Shown here piece by piece: positions 22,630-34,100 of a stretch of DNA of 64,000 nt (positions within the stretch are counted from its first letter, which is position 1; each line of letters begins with the position of its first letter). The stretch covers positions 1,674,001 through 1,738,000 of the forward strand of contig OY723251.1 of the NCBI GenBank assembly GCA_963210315.1, written 5' to 3'. The stretch comes from Rhynchopus euleeides (lineage: Eukaryota > Euglenozoa > Diplonemea > Diplonemida > Diplonemidae). Below the pieces are notes generated by a model. That model had not been told where the DNA came from. It worked only from the letters and a program-made list of their open reading frames with translations, and made no database searches. Made by a program: the position numbers and the translations under genes.

Positions 22630-22840
22630 TACTAGTTACGAGCGACGGAGCGGAGCGAAGTCGCGAAGTAACGAAGGAAATCGTACAACTGAAGCTTTTG
22701 GATTAGCACCTTCATGCCACTTCACACGGCTCTACACAGCCTTGAGACAGCAAGTGTGCGCTGAACAAAAAGTAGTCCGGGGCTGTTCTCCCACAGTTGC
22801 TGGGCAGGGTGTCTATAATAAAGCGAAGGGATCACGATTT
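22630..22840 (+). repeat. R205 SINE-like repeat
   Basis: Nearly complete copy ending GCGAAGGGATCACGATTTTT. Same orientation as all other copies. Confidence 0.7.
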
Positions 22841-25020
22841 TTTTTGATTTTTTCCCCCGGCTGTTGTTGTTGCATTTTATTTGGCGCAATAAAGAAATAT
22901 TGCAACAGCCCCCTCAAACCCCTCCCCACATCTCTTGATGCTTCAGCAGAACCCAGCTGGGGGAATTATCTTTCTGCCCCCTTTTTATTGGCTGGATATT
23001 GCGGCGCCCCATTCCCCCCATCCCCCCCCCACTCACACCACTCCGTCAGACTTGGGCAGTGGCGTACACAAAGAGTGGGGGGGTCTGCGTTCCAACTAAA
23101 CAGCTGCAGGCAGTTGTTGGTTTTGCTGTTGCCATGTTTTTTCTTTGTCTGCTGCATGATTTTCTGATGGTTGTGTCGACTGTCTGCCCCTCAAGGGCGC
23201 GTGTTTTAACCACCTCTAAGCGAGACAGGTTCAGCGCATCTCTTCAGTTAAGTTGAAGTCAGGTGTATTGGAGTGGCTAGTGCCGACCCCCCACACCCCA
23301 CCACCCCCCGCCCCGCCCCGCCCATCCCCCATCCACCCACGATCAACCCGCCTCGGATTGCCCGATGCTTTACGAACCTTTATAGTGTGCATCGGCTTGA
23401 TTGTCGCTGCCGATTGTTGTGGAATCGGGATGTTCCCTTTCCCCCCCCCTGCCAATCATCACCCCCGCCACTGCCACCGCCACCATCGCCACGCCCCTTT
23501 GGCGGAGCCCCCCCCACCACCCCCTCGGTGGGATGCTTTCCGAAATACAGCTGTTGCCGTGCAATAGAAACCTTCTTTCTCCCCCAAACAAGATACAGGC
23601 GTCGCTTGCGCCAAAAAAACCCCCCGGTTTTCCCGATGCTGGCCCTTTTGGGAGGAACGTGTTCATGTTGCGTGTTACGTTTTTCGGCACACCGCGACTG
23701 TGGGCGGGAAGGGCTCCTTGTGCTCCTCACTCATGACACCATCATCAGCAGGAGTGTGGGTGTGGAACGCGTCAACGCGGTGGTGATGTTGCAGTGCATC
23801 CAGCAACACCTGTTCGCTGTCTGCCTCCACCCCCCGCCCCTCGCGTCTTTCCCGTGGTTCTCAGGGCCCGCCCAAAAGGCAGCGAAGCTGCCTTTTGGGT
23901 TTGTGCCTTGTTACGAATCCAAACCAGAAATATTCAAACATTTTTTGAAAAATATAATGTTGCATGGCACGAATGGGATTGGGAAGCGAAGCGATCACAG
24001 CAGGCAGGGCCCACCTCCCGCCCCCCACGCTCTTCACCCCTTCAGAGGGGAAGGGCGCGCGGGCGTGCTCCGCTTGCGGGCATCCCCTTCCCGACCCAGG
24101 CGATGCAGGAATCGATATAACGGCAGGGGGTGGCTCGACCCTGCCAAGCTTGTGTCAGCCCGATGCGCACAAAATTGGAAGAGCCAGCTGGGTCTCGCGT
24201 TTCTCCACTGTAGAATAAGAAAAGGCGCTGGAGGGTAAATTTTGTTCTTTTTATAATTATTCTGTATTTGCGCGCACACCCTCCCACTCACGCATGAAAC
24301 AGAGCTATCACCGACACCGCCTCGCCTCTGAAAGGGGTTTCAGTCCCTTCATCATCGGGGCTCCCTGCTATCAGTGGAGATCGAATCAAAAGCAAAGAGG
24401 ATATCTTGGTGTGTTCTGCAAAACAATGACTCGCAGGCGTGTGGGTCGCCAAGCGGAGATCACACCCAAGAGCAGAGGCGATCGGTGTGTTCTGCACTGC
24501 TAAAACAGATTCACGTGTGTGGGGTGTGTGTGGGCTTCATCGAATCGATAGAATCGCAAAGAAATGTCGGTTAGGCTTGCAGAACTGCATGCACTGGCAG
24601 GCACGTTCCGATTACAAAAAAAAAGCGAATGCAATCTCCAAGTTGAGTCTTCACGACGCGGTGTGGAGCAAATGTGTGTGTTTTGGAGTGCATTTTCCAT
24701 CTTCATTCTTGTGAGAAACAGAAATACGCTCCCCCCCCCCCCCCCCCACACCCGAGTCTTGTATATCGTCTCCAGTTTCCCGGGAGGGATCCAAATCAAC
24801 ACACACACGCTGGAATGCATCTCAGACAATGCCGAACCATCCCCGGCACCCGCAATGAATCCATCTGAGATACCAGGTGGGGTCCACGTGGGACACCGCC
24901 CGTCCCCACCCCGTCCCATCCGTTACCTTCTGGCAGAACAAGTGGGGAAAGGGGGTTTGGCGCACACACACAGCGAGGCTGAAGGGATACTGCAGTGCAA
25001 TAACACACATTTGGCGCACA
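22841..25020. other. Spacer upstream of the six-exon gene
   Basis: C-rich low-complexity stretches at 23280-23340 and 23440-23530 and a perfect hairpin at 23871-23899. No gene was recognised. Confidence 0.4.
23871..23899. repeat. Perfect hairpin, 13-base arms
   Basis: CCCAAAAGGCAGC and its exact complement flank GAA. Confidence 0.7.
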
Positions 25021-25044
25021 CACCACGCCCCAACCCTCATGCAG
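25021..25044 (+). promoter_or_regulatory. Candidate trans-splice acceptor
   Basis: A C-rich tract ending GCAG lies 35 bases before the ATG at 25080, like the tracts before the other host genes and before the internal exons. Confidence 0.35.
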
Positions 25045-25079
25045 GCGCTCGGTGGTTGGGAAGGGGCACGGCCGCAACC

Positions 25080-28000
25080 ATGAGGGCGCTTCTTGCCTTG
25101 CTGGTGCTGGCATGCCTTGTGTCGCAGCACGGTGCTGAGGGTGGGCGGGGCATGGGCAGGAAGAAGCCGGACGCCGGGGCGAAGAAGTCTGCCAAGAAGG
25201 GCGAGAAGGCGGCAGACACGCAGCAGAAGCCGAAGCAGGCTGAGAAGAAGAAGGCCCCGACGAAGGCGGAGGAGGGGAAGGACGCTGACACCAAGGCGGC
25301 AAAGCAGCAGCAGCAGCAGAAGCCGAAGGAGAAGCAGGCGCAGAAGCCTGCCGCCACAGAGCAGGTGAAGCCGAAGAAGACAGCCACGGCACCGAGCCTC
25401 GTCGACTTCAAGGCCTACCCACTGATGCAGAGCAGCGATGCAGGCCCCATCCTGTCTCCCGAGGCTTCTGAGGCCTTGCAGAACACGGAAGGCGCGCTGC
25501 ACCTGGTGGGCTTCGTAGAGATTGACACACTCCCCCTGATGGCAATGCACTACGCCCACGAGCGTGCGGCTGCCTCCAAGGCAGAGACGGGCCTCCCCGC
25601 CTCCGCCTTCGAGCAGGGCGACTCGTGGCTCATCCCTGCAGGGGTGGACGAGGCGACGCAGCGCCGCCTTGTGATCCTCGCGCTGAGGTATGCACACTGA
25701 GCAGGCCTGTCGCTAACTTTTCGATTTTGGAGATTTGGTGGGTTGACGCTCCTGTTTTGGGGGGGGATCAGGGGGGAAAACACTAGGGGTCAATTTTTCT
25801 CGCGCGCGCTTCGCGCGCGCTCGTGTTGTTGCCAAATTTTCCCACCGGTGGACCACTAGGTGGGCACGGTGTGAGGCGCTGGGTTCCTTCCGTGGTTCCT
25901 CTCCCGCTCGCGCCGTCGGGTGCCGGAGGAAACCAAAAAATGGCTTTCGGGACCATGATTTCGACGCTGCCCCCTGATATGCCACGGCCGTCAAAGCGCA
26001 AGGACTTGGTTACGAGACGGGCACGCGAGATGGGGGGTCTGGGGGGCAGAGCCCCCCAGCCGCCGGAGGCCACGGTAGTGAGCATCTGTTCCTGCAAACC
26101 CATACTCTCTTCGACGTCGACCCAGTGAAAGTGGGTTGACGCTTGGTCGACGCTTGGTGAGCGTCGACCCAGTGTAATAAATGGGTTGACGCTTGGTCCA
26201 GGCTTGAATGGCAACCCAGTTCCACTGGGTCGACGCTCCAAGCCTCGACCAAGCGTCAACCCAGTCCACTGGGTCGACGCTGGGTCGACGCTTTTTTATG
26301 GGGGGGGAAACCCAAAATCACTGGGTCGACGGTCGACGCTTAGCGACATGCCTGCACACTGAGAGCACACCGCGGATGGGGGGGGGGGGGGGTGATTCGG
26401 CGCAGCTCCCTCCCGCTATGTGTTTTCCCCTCCTCCATCCCCCCACCACCACCACCCCAACAGGCAACCCGACGCCGTCGAGTCTCTGACGAACGCAACG
26501 AGGGCTGCGCTGAACGTCATCATGACATCCAGCGCACACGTCGTGCTCTCCGTCCCCCGCGAGGATGTGCCTGTCGTGGAGCCGCTCATCTCCTCCCTAG
26601 TCGTGCAGACGGAGCACACCCACCGCAGGGTCCACCGCCCGGAGATCTGCCTCCAGCAGCAGGGCCCCTGCAACGCCACCGGCGCCCTCCGCCCCGCCGA
26701 CACCACCAACGCACCGAGGCTCCCCCCGGTCTCCGTCGCAGTCACGGGTCTCGGCGTGCAGCACGGCGCCACGGCAGAGTCGCTCCTCAAGCGCAGCCTG
26801 GCGCCGGGAGGCCTCTCGCTGTTCGAGGCCACCTCCGTCACCACGCTGCCCCTGCTGCTCTCGGGTGACACCGCAGCTGGGGACGCCGTCGCCGCAACGC
26901 TGTCCCTCAACAGCAGGGCGCAGGAGCTCACCCAAGGGTTCTTCAAGGCACACCTCCCTCAGGCCGCCCCTGCGGAGGTGCCCCTCTGGGTGCAGTCCGG
27001 TGCGATCTTCGCCGAATGGGCACGCTATGTGGTGGGGAGTGCTGCGCCCTTCCATGCCCCGCGGAAGTCGGAGCAGTTCCTCGCGAGCTTGAAGCAGTCT
27101 GCGGTGGACCGTGCGGTGGCGGTGTACCGGCATGAGGTGGGGGGTGCGGTGCTGCGTGGGTGGGCCATCCAGCAGTCCGGCGAATCGGTGCGTAGCCTGC
27201 CCTCCACTGCGGAGGCTGAGGCTGCAGAGGTGGAGTCCGCACGCGGGGTTGTGTCGGTGAAGCTTAACCTCGACAGCATCGCGCTGCGCCCGCCATCCCC
27301 AGAGGAACTCTCCCTTCTGCACGGCGCGGCGCTGAAGAGGGCGGTGCTGTTCATCGAAGACTTCGTCACCCCCGCAGCAGACCCCTCCGATGCCATCACT
27401 GCCTGCAGGGCGAAGGTCGCGAAGGAGATGAAAATCTTCACCGAGGTCAACACGCGCAACATCACCGCCTACATCAGGAGCTACTCCGGGCAGCTCCAGC
27501 ACATCTATGCGGACAAGGTGAAGCAGTTCCTCCGTGACAGAGTCCCTTTTAAGAAGGCTGTGGCAGAGGCGCAGTATAGCAAGCAGGCGGAGCAGGTGGG
27601 TGTCGACCTGAAGGCGGTGATTGGTTCGCTGTGGGGGACGGAGCACGCCCGCTCCGCGTTGGATGTCATGAAGGGTGCGCTGCGCGACGTGGTGTCTGCC
27701 GTGTCGGAGTTGAACGACAACGAGGTGGCGGAGGCGCTGCGCGCCGCAAAGGAGGGCGCCCAGCGCCTGGTGGAGCGTGAGGAGGTCGCGTTCCCCCTGC
27801 CGGAGGCGGAGCTGCAGGAGAGGCTTGCCAGCATCGCGCGTGCGGGGAAGCTGTCCTTCGAGGGGCATGTGAAGAAGTTCCTCGGGAATGCGGAGGGCAA
27901 GGGTAAGTCGGCGTCGCCCCTGCAGGCTTACGTCTGGCCGGAGAGGCTGAAGGAGGCGGAGGCGGCTGCGCGGGAGCTCGACGATGTCATCACGCGGGTG

Positions 28001-29943
28001 TCGCAGGAGGCGCGCAGGGGGAACATCAACGAGGTGAAGAAGTCGTTTGAGGCGAAGGTTGCGATGCTGACCGCGGAGTTTACCGCGCGTGTCGTGAAGG
28101 GGAATGAGATCAAGTTCCCGGGGGATGAGAACAGGATTTTCGTATGCTGCGCTGTGTGCCGGAATTTAATAAAGCGTTGTGATTCGGTTTGTGCCGCAAC
28201 AGAGTAATGCCTGCTGGAGTGTCAAAATATGGCGGGGCAGCGCGTTGCGACGGAACAGTGTTGTGATATTTCGTGGGGATCAGAGTTGTCGAACTGGGGA
28301 AACATGCCCCAAGCCTGCCTGGTGTTCGCCTGCCGGGCTGGGCGGATAGCCACGCCCACACCTCACCACCCCCCTCACCACCACCACAGACATCTGCTGC
28401 TGCAGAGGCGGAGAAGCTCATCACAAGCTTCAAGTCATCCCAGGGCAAGTTCCAGAGCTACAAGGAACTGTACGACGCACAGCTGAATGGGCTGATCGAC
28501 GTGCTGCAGGATTTGGTATGCACACACACACACACCACTTGGATGGAAACATTTCGGCTTTGTGTTTCTGCGCGATTGGCGAGTGTGATGTTCACCCCTC
28601 GGGTTTCCAGCCCCCTGGGAAGGAAAAGAAACCCCGCCCGGACACCGAGGTGCGCAAGATGGGCCCTGTTAGGGGCACTGAGCCACCTGAAGCCTCTCGA
28701 AGCCTTCAAAGAAACCACCCCCACCCCACAACACCCCCACACCCCCTTTGCAGATCTGCGGCGCCTCAGGCAACACGGTGACGAGCCGCAACGTGCAGGC
28801 CCTGCTGTTCGAGAAGTGGGCAAGGGACGCGTCAGTCGAGGTGGAGCGCAACCACGCAGGAAACCCGGAGAAGTACGGACCTGCCCTGGGGCGCCACGTG
28901 CAGGAGAGCTTCGCAAAGCACGGCAAGTCGCAGTGGCAGGACCTGAGCGAGGGCTCCAAGAAGCGCATGGTCAGCGCCTGGTGCCACATGTCCCACAGCA
29001 CTGAGTGCCCCGGCAACTGCTACGCATGGGTGACGAACCCCGCCATCCACGCCCTCGACGTGCTGGGCCTCTGCGAAACCGACTGGGTGCTGTGCAACCA
29101 GCCCCCACGCGCAGCTGCACACGGCGATGTGTGGAAGGTCGGCGGGCACATCCGCAGATGCCCTCGCCCCGAAGAGAAGCCCTGCCCCACCTTCTGGGAC
29201 CGCAGGGGCTACCCCTTTGTCAAGGTATGCCAGGTGGGTGTGGGGTGTGGGTGATAGCTGCCTCTTTTCATACCGTCAGATTGACAGAGGCCCAAGTATA
29301 AACGCAGCGGGGAGGCCCACCGAAGAGAGGGGAAGAATAATGCGTCGCCGATTTTGAAACCCTCATCCGGGCACTGCACGGAACACACAACACGCGAATC
29401 ATTTTACAGTGCAACACAACACACCGAACACACGCTGCTCTTGGCGGGATCTCCGCTGACGCACCCCACACATCACACACCCCGCTCATCCCCACACACT
29501 ACAGTCGATCCTGCGTGCGGCGTACATCGTGATGATCCCCCTTGCCCTGCTTGGGATGTACAGGGCACGCGCAAGCATGAGTATGCCTCGTGGCTGAAGC
29601 GGGGGTGTGGTCCGCCCCCATGAAGAAAGGGGAAAACAAGGCATGTTGCCCACAGAGCAGTGCCTTTTGGGCACGGCATGTTCTGTTTTGCCGTGTGTTC
29701 CCCCAACACGGCGGAATCCGCAACAATAAAGCAATACATCATCTGGCATGCTGCAAGGAATACTCGAGAGCCTATTTGTAGCCTGCTGCTGTGTATTTCT
29801 TTTTGACCAGCCCGGCGTGGGAGGGCTTCCCGCCACACCCCAACCCCCCGCCTGCAGATGCCAAGCTGGAGAAGTACACCAGTGCCACCAGCCCAGGGAG
29901 CAGGCAGAAGCGTGATAAGCGGAGGTCGCCTCTTGCGGCATAG
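25080..29943 (+). CDS. Six-exon gene: membrane-anchored secretory-pathway protein, possibly GBP-like
   Basis: Exons: 25080-25687, 26464-28141, 28390-28515, 28754-29224, 29505-29580, 29858-29943. Phases agree at every junction and the product is 1,014 residues. The ATG opens a signal peptide (MRALLALLVLACLVSQ). Residues ~25-100 are Lys/Gln/Ala-rich and disordered. Exon 2 is mostly helical. Its stretch with PPSPEELSLLHGAALKRAV resembles the helical domain of guanylate-binding proteins (LQELLDLH...EA), but I see no GxxxxGKS P-loop, so a catalytic GTPase is not supported. Exon 4 is Cys-rich (WCHMSHSTECPGNC, CETDWVLC, RRCPRPEEKPC), which suggests a disulfide-bonded luminal domain. Exon 5 encodes one hydrophobic span (YIVMIPLALLGMY). 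Exon 6 gives a short basic tail with RQKRDKRR. The inferred topology is type I. The family is uncertain; the exon structure is well supported. Confidence 0.75.
26030..26093 (+). repeat. G/C hairpin module, copy 7 (in intron 1)
   Basis: GGGGGGCAGAGCCCCCC in place of the usual hairpin (one change in the loop), then the usual GGCCACGGTAGTGA block. The extended upstream flank begins near 25850. Confidence 0.7.
26104..26338. repeat. Palindromic array of ACTGGGTCGACGCTT units (in intron 1)
   Basis: About a dozen forward and reverse copies of TGGGTCGACGCT / AGCGTCGACCCA or close variants in roughly 235 bases. Not evenly spaced and without unique spacers. Confidence 0.7.
28142..28389 (+). other. Intron 2 (248 bases)
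   Basis: Starts GTATGCTGCG, ends CACCACCACCACAG after a C-rich tract. Phase 0. A stop codon follows in the unspliced frame at 28205-28207. Confidence 0.75.
28516..28753 (+). other. Intron 3 (238 bases)
   Basis: Starts GTATGCACAC, ends CCCCCTTTGCAG. Phase 0. Confidence 0.75.
29225..29504 (+). other. Intron 4 (280 bases)
   Basis: Starts GTATGCCAGG, ends CCACACACTACAG. Phase 0. Confidence 0.7.
29581..29857 (+). other. Intron 5 (277 bases)
   Basis: Starts GTATGCCTCG, ends CCCCCCGCCTGCAG. The codon is split after its first base, and the two halves give an in-frame Asn. Confidence 0.7.
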
Positions 29944-30739
29944 TCGTGATGCCCCACTGCGCCCCCCCCCCCCCCCCCCAAGCTCATCGCAGCCCTTGTG
30001 CCATGTGTGGGTTACCCCCCCAGTATCTTGCCTTGGGGATGGGTTGACAGGGCTGGGGCAAAGCCTTGCTGCGCGAAACGATTTTTATTTTGTCGGGGTG
30101 GCAGTGTTTTTTCCAGGATTCCGGAAATCGGGATTCGGGGGGGTACATTTTTTAAGGTGTATGGTGTGTCCGGAAAAGGGCTTCATTTGCAGTATTCTGG
30201 CAGTAATCTGACGTTGTGCGGCTTTCTGTGCCAGCTCTGTGACAGTTATCCCGTCGCCGACACCGAAAACCGCAATGAGATCTTCCCGTGGGCTTTGTAT
30301 GTTGATACAACGGTCAGATTTGGGACCGTCTCAACGAACTGATGGCACGATACCGGTCGAGGTCAGTTGGAGGGGTTGGTCGTCACAGGTGAACGTTGCT
30401 GGCTTGGCTGTGTCTTACTGGGCACGAAGGGGTCAGCAATTGCCGAAGAAAAGTGGCTGGCGCTAGCCCCACACCCCTCCCGCCGTCCTCCCTGCGGTCC
30501 TTGAAGTCATTGCACTTCGGGTAGCTGATGTCTGGAGGTGCTTGTGCAACAGTGCCTCTGAGATCCGGCCCGTGCATGCACGCCTGTCCCTGCATTCACT
30601 CTCTGCCCACGTGTGTGCGGCATTGTAGTGTAGCTGAGGCTTGCACTGAACAGCTCGGCCATCTGATACAGCCAGGTGGACGGGGTAAAGAAGGGGTTGC
30701 CTTCGGTGGCTGGGCATATGTCTACTCGACAGGCACACA

Positions 30740-30807
30740 GCACAGGGGGGTCTGGGGGGCGGAGCCCCCCAGCCGCCGGAGGCCACGGTAGTGAACATCT
30801 GTTCCTT
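30740..30807 (+). repeat. G/C hairpin module, copy 8
   Basis: Followed to about 30890 by the spacer (AGATTCTG.TGAG.TGGCTGCG, TCCTGAGGCTAC) that also separates copies 5 and 6. Confidence 0.75.
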
Positions 30808-31088
30808 GCGGGTGGATAGATTCTGTGTGAGATGGCTGCGTCTTCCTGAGGCTACCTGATGTGACTTCACCAGACATACGCCACAGGGGGTCCCCTTCAG
30901 ACAGGGACCCTCAGGCTGGATGTAGTCGGCCACCCTCCCGACCCACACCCGGGCCCACCACCCACACCTTTTCCGCCAGAAAGTGTCGTTATTTGAAAGA
31001 GCTGGGCTCCCCGAAGCCATAGTATATTTTTTCGGCGGCCTACGTGCCAAAAAGTGCCCCTTACTCAGTACAGAACAAGTTTAAAAAA

Positions 31089-31155
31089 ATGTACCCCCCC
31101 GGGGGGGTACATTTGGGGTCTGGCCCCGCCGGGGGGGTACTTTGTACCCCCCCGT
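31089..31155. repeat. Two GTACCCCCCC palindromes
   Basis: ATGTACCCCCCC directly abuts GGGGGGGTACAT. A second pair, GGGGGGGTAC-TTT-GTACCCCCCC, follows at about 31133-31155. Confidence 0.65.
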
Positions 31156-34100
31156 CCGGCATGGAAAAAACACTGGGGTGGGTGAGAGAGAGAGAGAGAG
31201 AGAGAGCTGGAAGGGGGGTGTTGTGTATGGCACGTGTTGTCAAAACCAGCGGGAGTGTTGCCATCCGGGTCTGAGGCTCGGGGGAAAGGGGGGGGGGGGG
31301 GTAGGGTGGGGTGCCCAAACTCACTTATACTCCGCACACTAACAGGCAGGGCAGGCAGGGTAGCAAAAATAAAATGGGTGGCGCGAGGGAGAGGGGGAGG
31401 GGGGAAAGAGATAGTGTGTGGGGCTGTGAGTATCCCGGGTGAAATGCTATGATCCATATAGAGGTGATGGGTGGGCATTGGCCGCATCGCACACACGCCC
31501 CCCTCCCTGTTTCCTCTGCCATGCGATGGGGGGCTGCAGTTGGGAGTAGCTGGGGGGGATTGGAGACTCTGTGTGGGGTGGGTTTCGCAGGCCGCGTATC
31601 GCTCGTGCCCCACCCCCCGACTTCCAAAAAAGGTTGACACAGTGAGAGAGAGAGAGGGGGGGGGTGGGGGAGCAGCGGGGTAAAATAAACGTGACAACCC
31701 CTCCCGCTGGGCTTCTTGCCTGCCCATCGGGTCTCCCGTCGTGTCCGGGTTGTGTCCGTCACACCCACCGTTGTGCCAGTTCCCCCCCCCCCCCCCTCCC
31801 CATGGCAGTGCACTACAAACAAACCCCCCTCCCCCTGGGCTCGCGGATCGGAATACTTGCCTTAACTTACCTTTCATTTTGATGACCACACGCACACACG
31901 CACACACCCTCCCCTGTTCTGCCCGGGGTAGGGGGGGAAGGGGGGAGGGGTGATGACGGTCGGGGCTGTGGTTGGTAGAATAATACAACAGGAGGACGAT
32001 CAAGGACTCCAGAAGTGGGGGCAGGGGTGCCGCGGAGGAACCCCGTGGGGGTGGTGGTGGTGTGGGTGGGTGGAGGGGAAATGGGGGGGGGGGGGGGGAG
32101 AGAGGACTGCCCCCCGCTTTTTGTCAAGAAACGTTTTCCCCACCGCCACCCCGCCACCACCACCCCTTCCCCACCGCCACCGCCACCCCGCTCTTCACCC
32201 CTTCGCCTATAAAGGTCCGCCTGGGTGTATCTTCCTCCCACAGGCCTGCTATCTTGCGATTCTTGTGATGTGGGTTGCGCTTTCACGCTCACACTGATGA
32301 GAAGAGTGGTGTGCAGAGCGCAGCTTGTCGGAAACCCAATGGCTGAATCTGTGTTTGTGCACTCCCTCCACCCCCCCCCCCCCCCCCTCTCTCTCTCTCT
32401 CTCCCTCTCTCTGTCTATCTCGTTCGTGTCACAAAATGCACAGGCGGCATGCATCGGAGAGGCGCTGTCATCGCGCTGCCTGATACCGCGATAATCACCC
32501 CTCTCCCACCGATCTGTGCTATTTTTTTGGCAACAAAGCAAACACGCCCAGGGCAACGTTTCAACGCCCGCTGTGGTGCAGGAAATCTCATCCGCGCCAC
32601 ACACCACCACACACCCCCCCCCCTTTCCCCCCACCTCTAGCTATGATTCTTTAGAGTTTAGCGGGGGGGGAGGGGGAGGAGGGGCATGCCCCTCCTCCCC
32701 CCCTCCCCCAACACCTTCTGGCTGTGGCATTGTGTGCCACAGCCTCGTCGTCTCCCCGTCATCAGGTTGTTGGTTTGTCGAAGCCAAGATATTCAAGTGT
32801 GTGTACTTTATGCGTATGCTGCACGTTGCCAACCGTCAGGTTGGTGTTTATCGCGTGCACAAATCCACCTTTCTCGGCTGTGCATGCATTGCCTCGGAGC
32901 GGGGGGGGGGGGTAGGGGGGGGGAGCTGCTCGGAGGGCAGTGTTTACGTGCGATATGCATTTGCCACGCTCACAGACGCCTTGCGAGACGACTGCCGAGA
33001 GCTTGGCTGTCGCTTGGTTATTTTTTTTTGCAAGGGAGGGGAGGGTGATAGACCGTTCCTTCTTTTCTTCTGTGCGAAACACTCAAGAAGTATACACAGG
33101 GGGGGGGGGGGGGGGAGGGGGGGGGGTCGATCCAGCACCTTAAGGTAGGTTGGAATGGGAAGAAATTGCAAAATGGGGGTCAACCGGTATGCTCGTCAAA
33201 AAAAATAGCCCAAGCTGTGTGTTGTGCGCCGCCACCGCCCCAGTCGTCTCGCACTCTCCCAGGCTTGTCGGTTGTCGATAAAAATCAGGTGGGGGGAAAG
33301 CAAACAAAACAAGACAGCCATCCCACACCCCCCCCCCCCCCCCCTTCAGAACCGACTCTAGAACTTATCTGAGCGCCCTGCCCGCCCACCCCCCCCCCCC
33401 CTCCCCGGGTCCCCGCCAGCCCACTATCTTGCCAATATTTTTTGCTGTTTAGAACAAAGTCAACGGGGCAATGTGCGTGAAGGGGGGTGTGGGGGGGGCG
33501 GTGGATTGACGGTTCGGCCAGCAGGGGGGGAAGGGGAAGCAAGGCTCTACTCCCCCGCCTTCTTGTTGGTGTTTGGAAACACGGCAGAAGCAATATCCCC
33601 CCCCCCCCCCCTTTCTCGTAGCTCTCTCGCCACCTCCAGATGTGAGTGAGGATTTGCCCCGACTGCCTCTACCAGGTGCCCGATGCCTTCCAACAGGTTG
33701 ACGAGAGGTCGAGCGAAATATTTTATTGCTGAAGAATAGAGTCCTCTTCGCTGTGGCGCACGGCGCCCCCGGTAGAGCCGCAACGGGTGTGCCTGCTGCT
33801 GCAGCCGCCACACAAGAAGGGCGCGCGTGTGTGTGAATTTTTTTTTGCATACACGTTAAGTGTTCTAAGAAACCAGACATAACCAGAAGACCAACATCAT
33901 GTTCGTGCTAGCACTTTTCCCTTTTGTCATCACACCCGTGCGCCAAAACAGGTTAGGCCTTATATTTGGCTGCGTTCAACGAAAAAAGACACTTCTTTCC
34001 GGAGTTTAGCTAGCACGATTCAGTTGGGCGATTCATTTGTCTGGTTTTTCGGGAGATCACATCATAGAGTGCGTTTCCCGCGAAAAAAAATATCTGGCAA

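Larger units (their letters stand above)
25688..26463 (+). other. Intron 1 (776 bases), repeat-laden
   Basis: Starts GTATGC and ends CCAACAG. It splits an Arg codon (AG|G). It contains hairpin module copy 7 and the ACTGGGTCGACGC palindrome array, so the intron has been a landing site for two repeat families. Confidence 0.75.

Noticed and set aside
26104..26338. Regularly repeated palindromes as a CRISPR array
   Set aside because: Units touch or overlap, orientation alternates, there are no unique spacers of constant length, and the context is a eukaryotic intron.
26597..27868. 423-codon minus-strand frame opposite exon 2 of the six-exon gene
   Set aside because: Shadow of a coding exon; splice phases and the signal peptide support the + strand.
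31065..32003. 312-codon minus-strand frame with signal-like stretches
   Set aside because: Made of Pro/Ser runs from microsatellites; overlaps similar frames in the other strand and has no domain.
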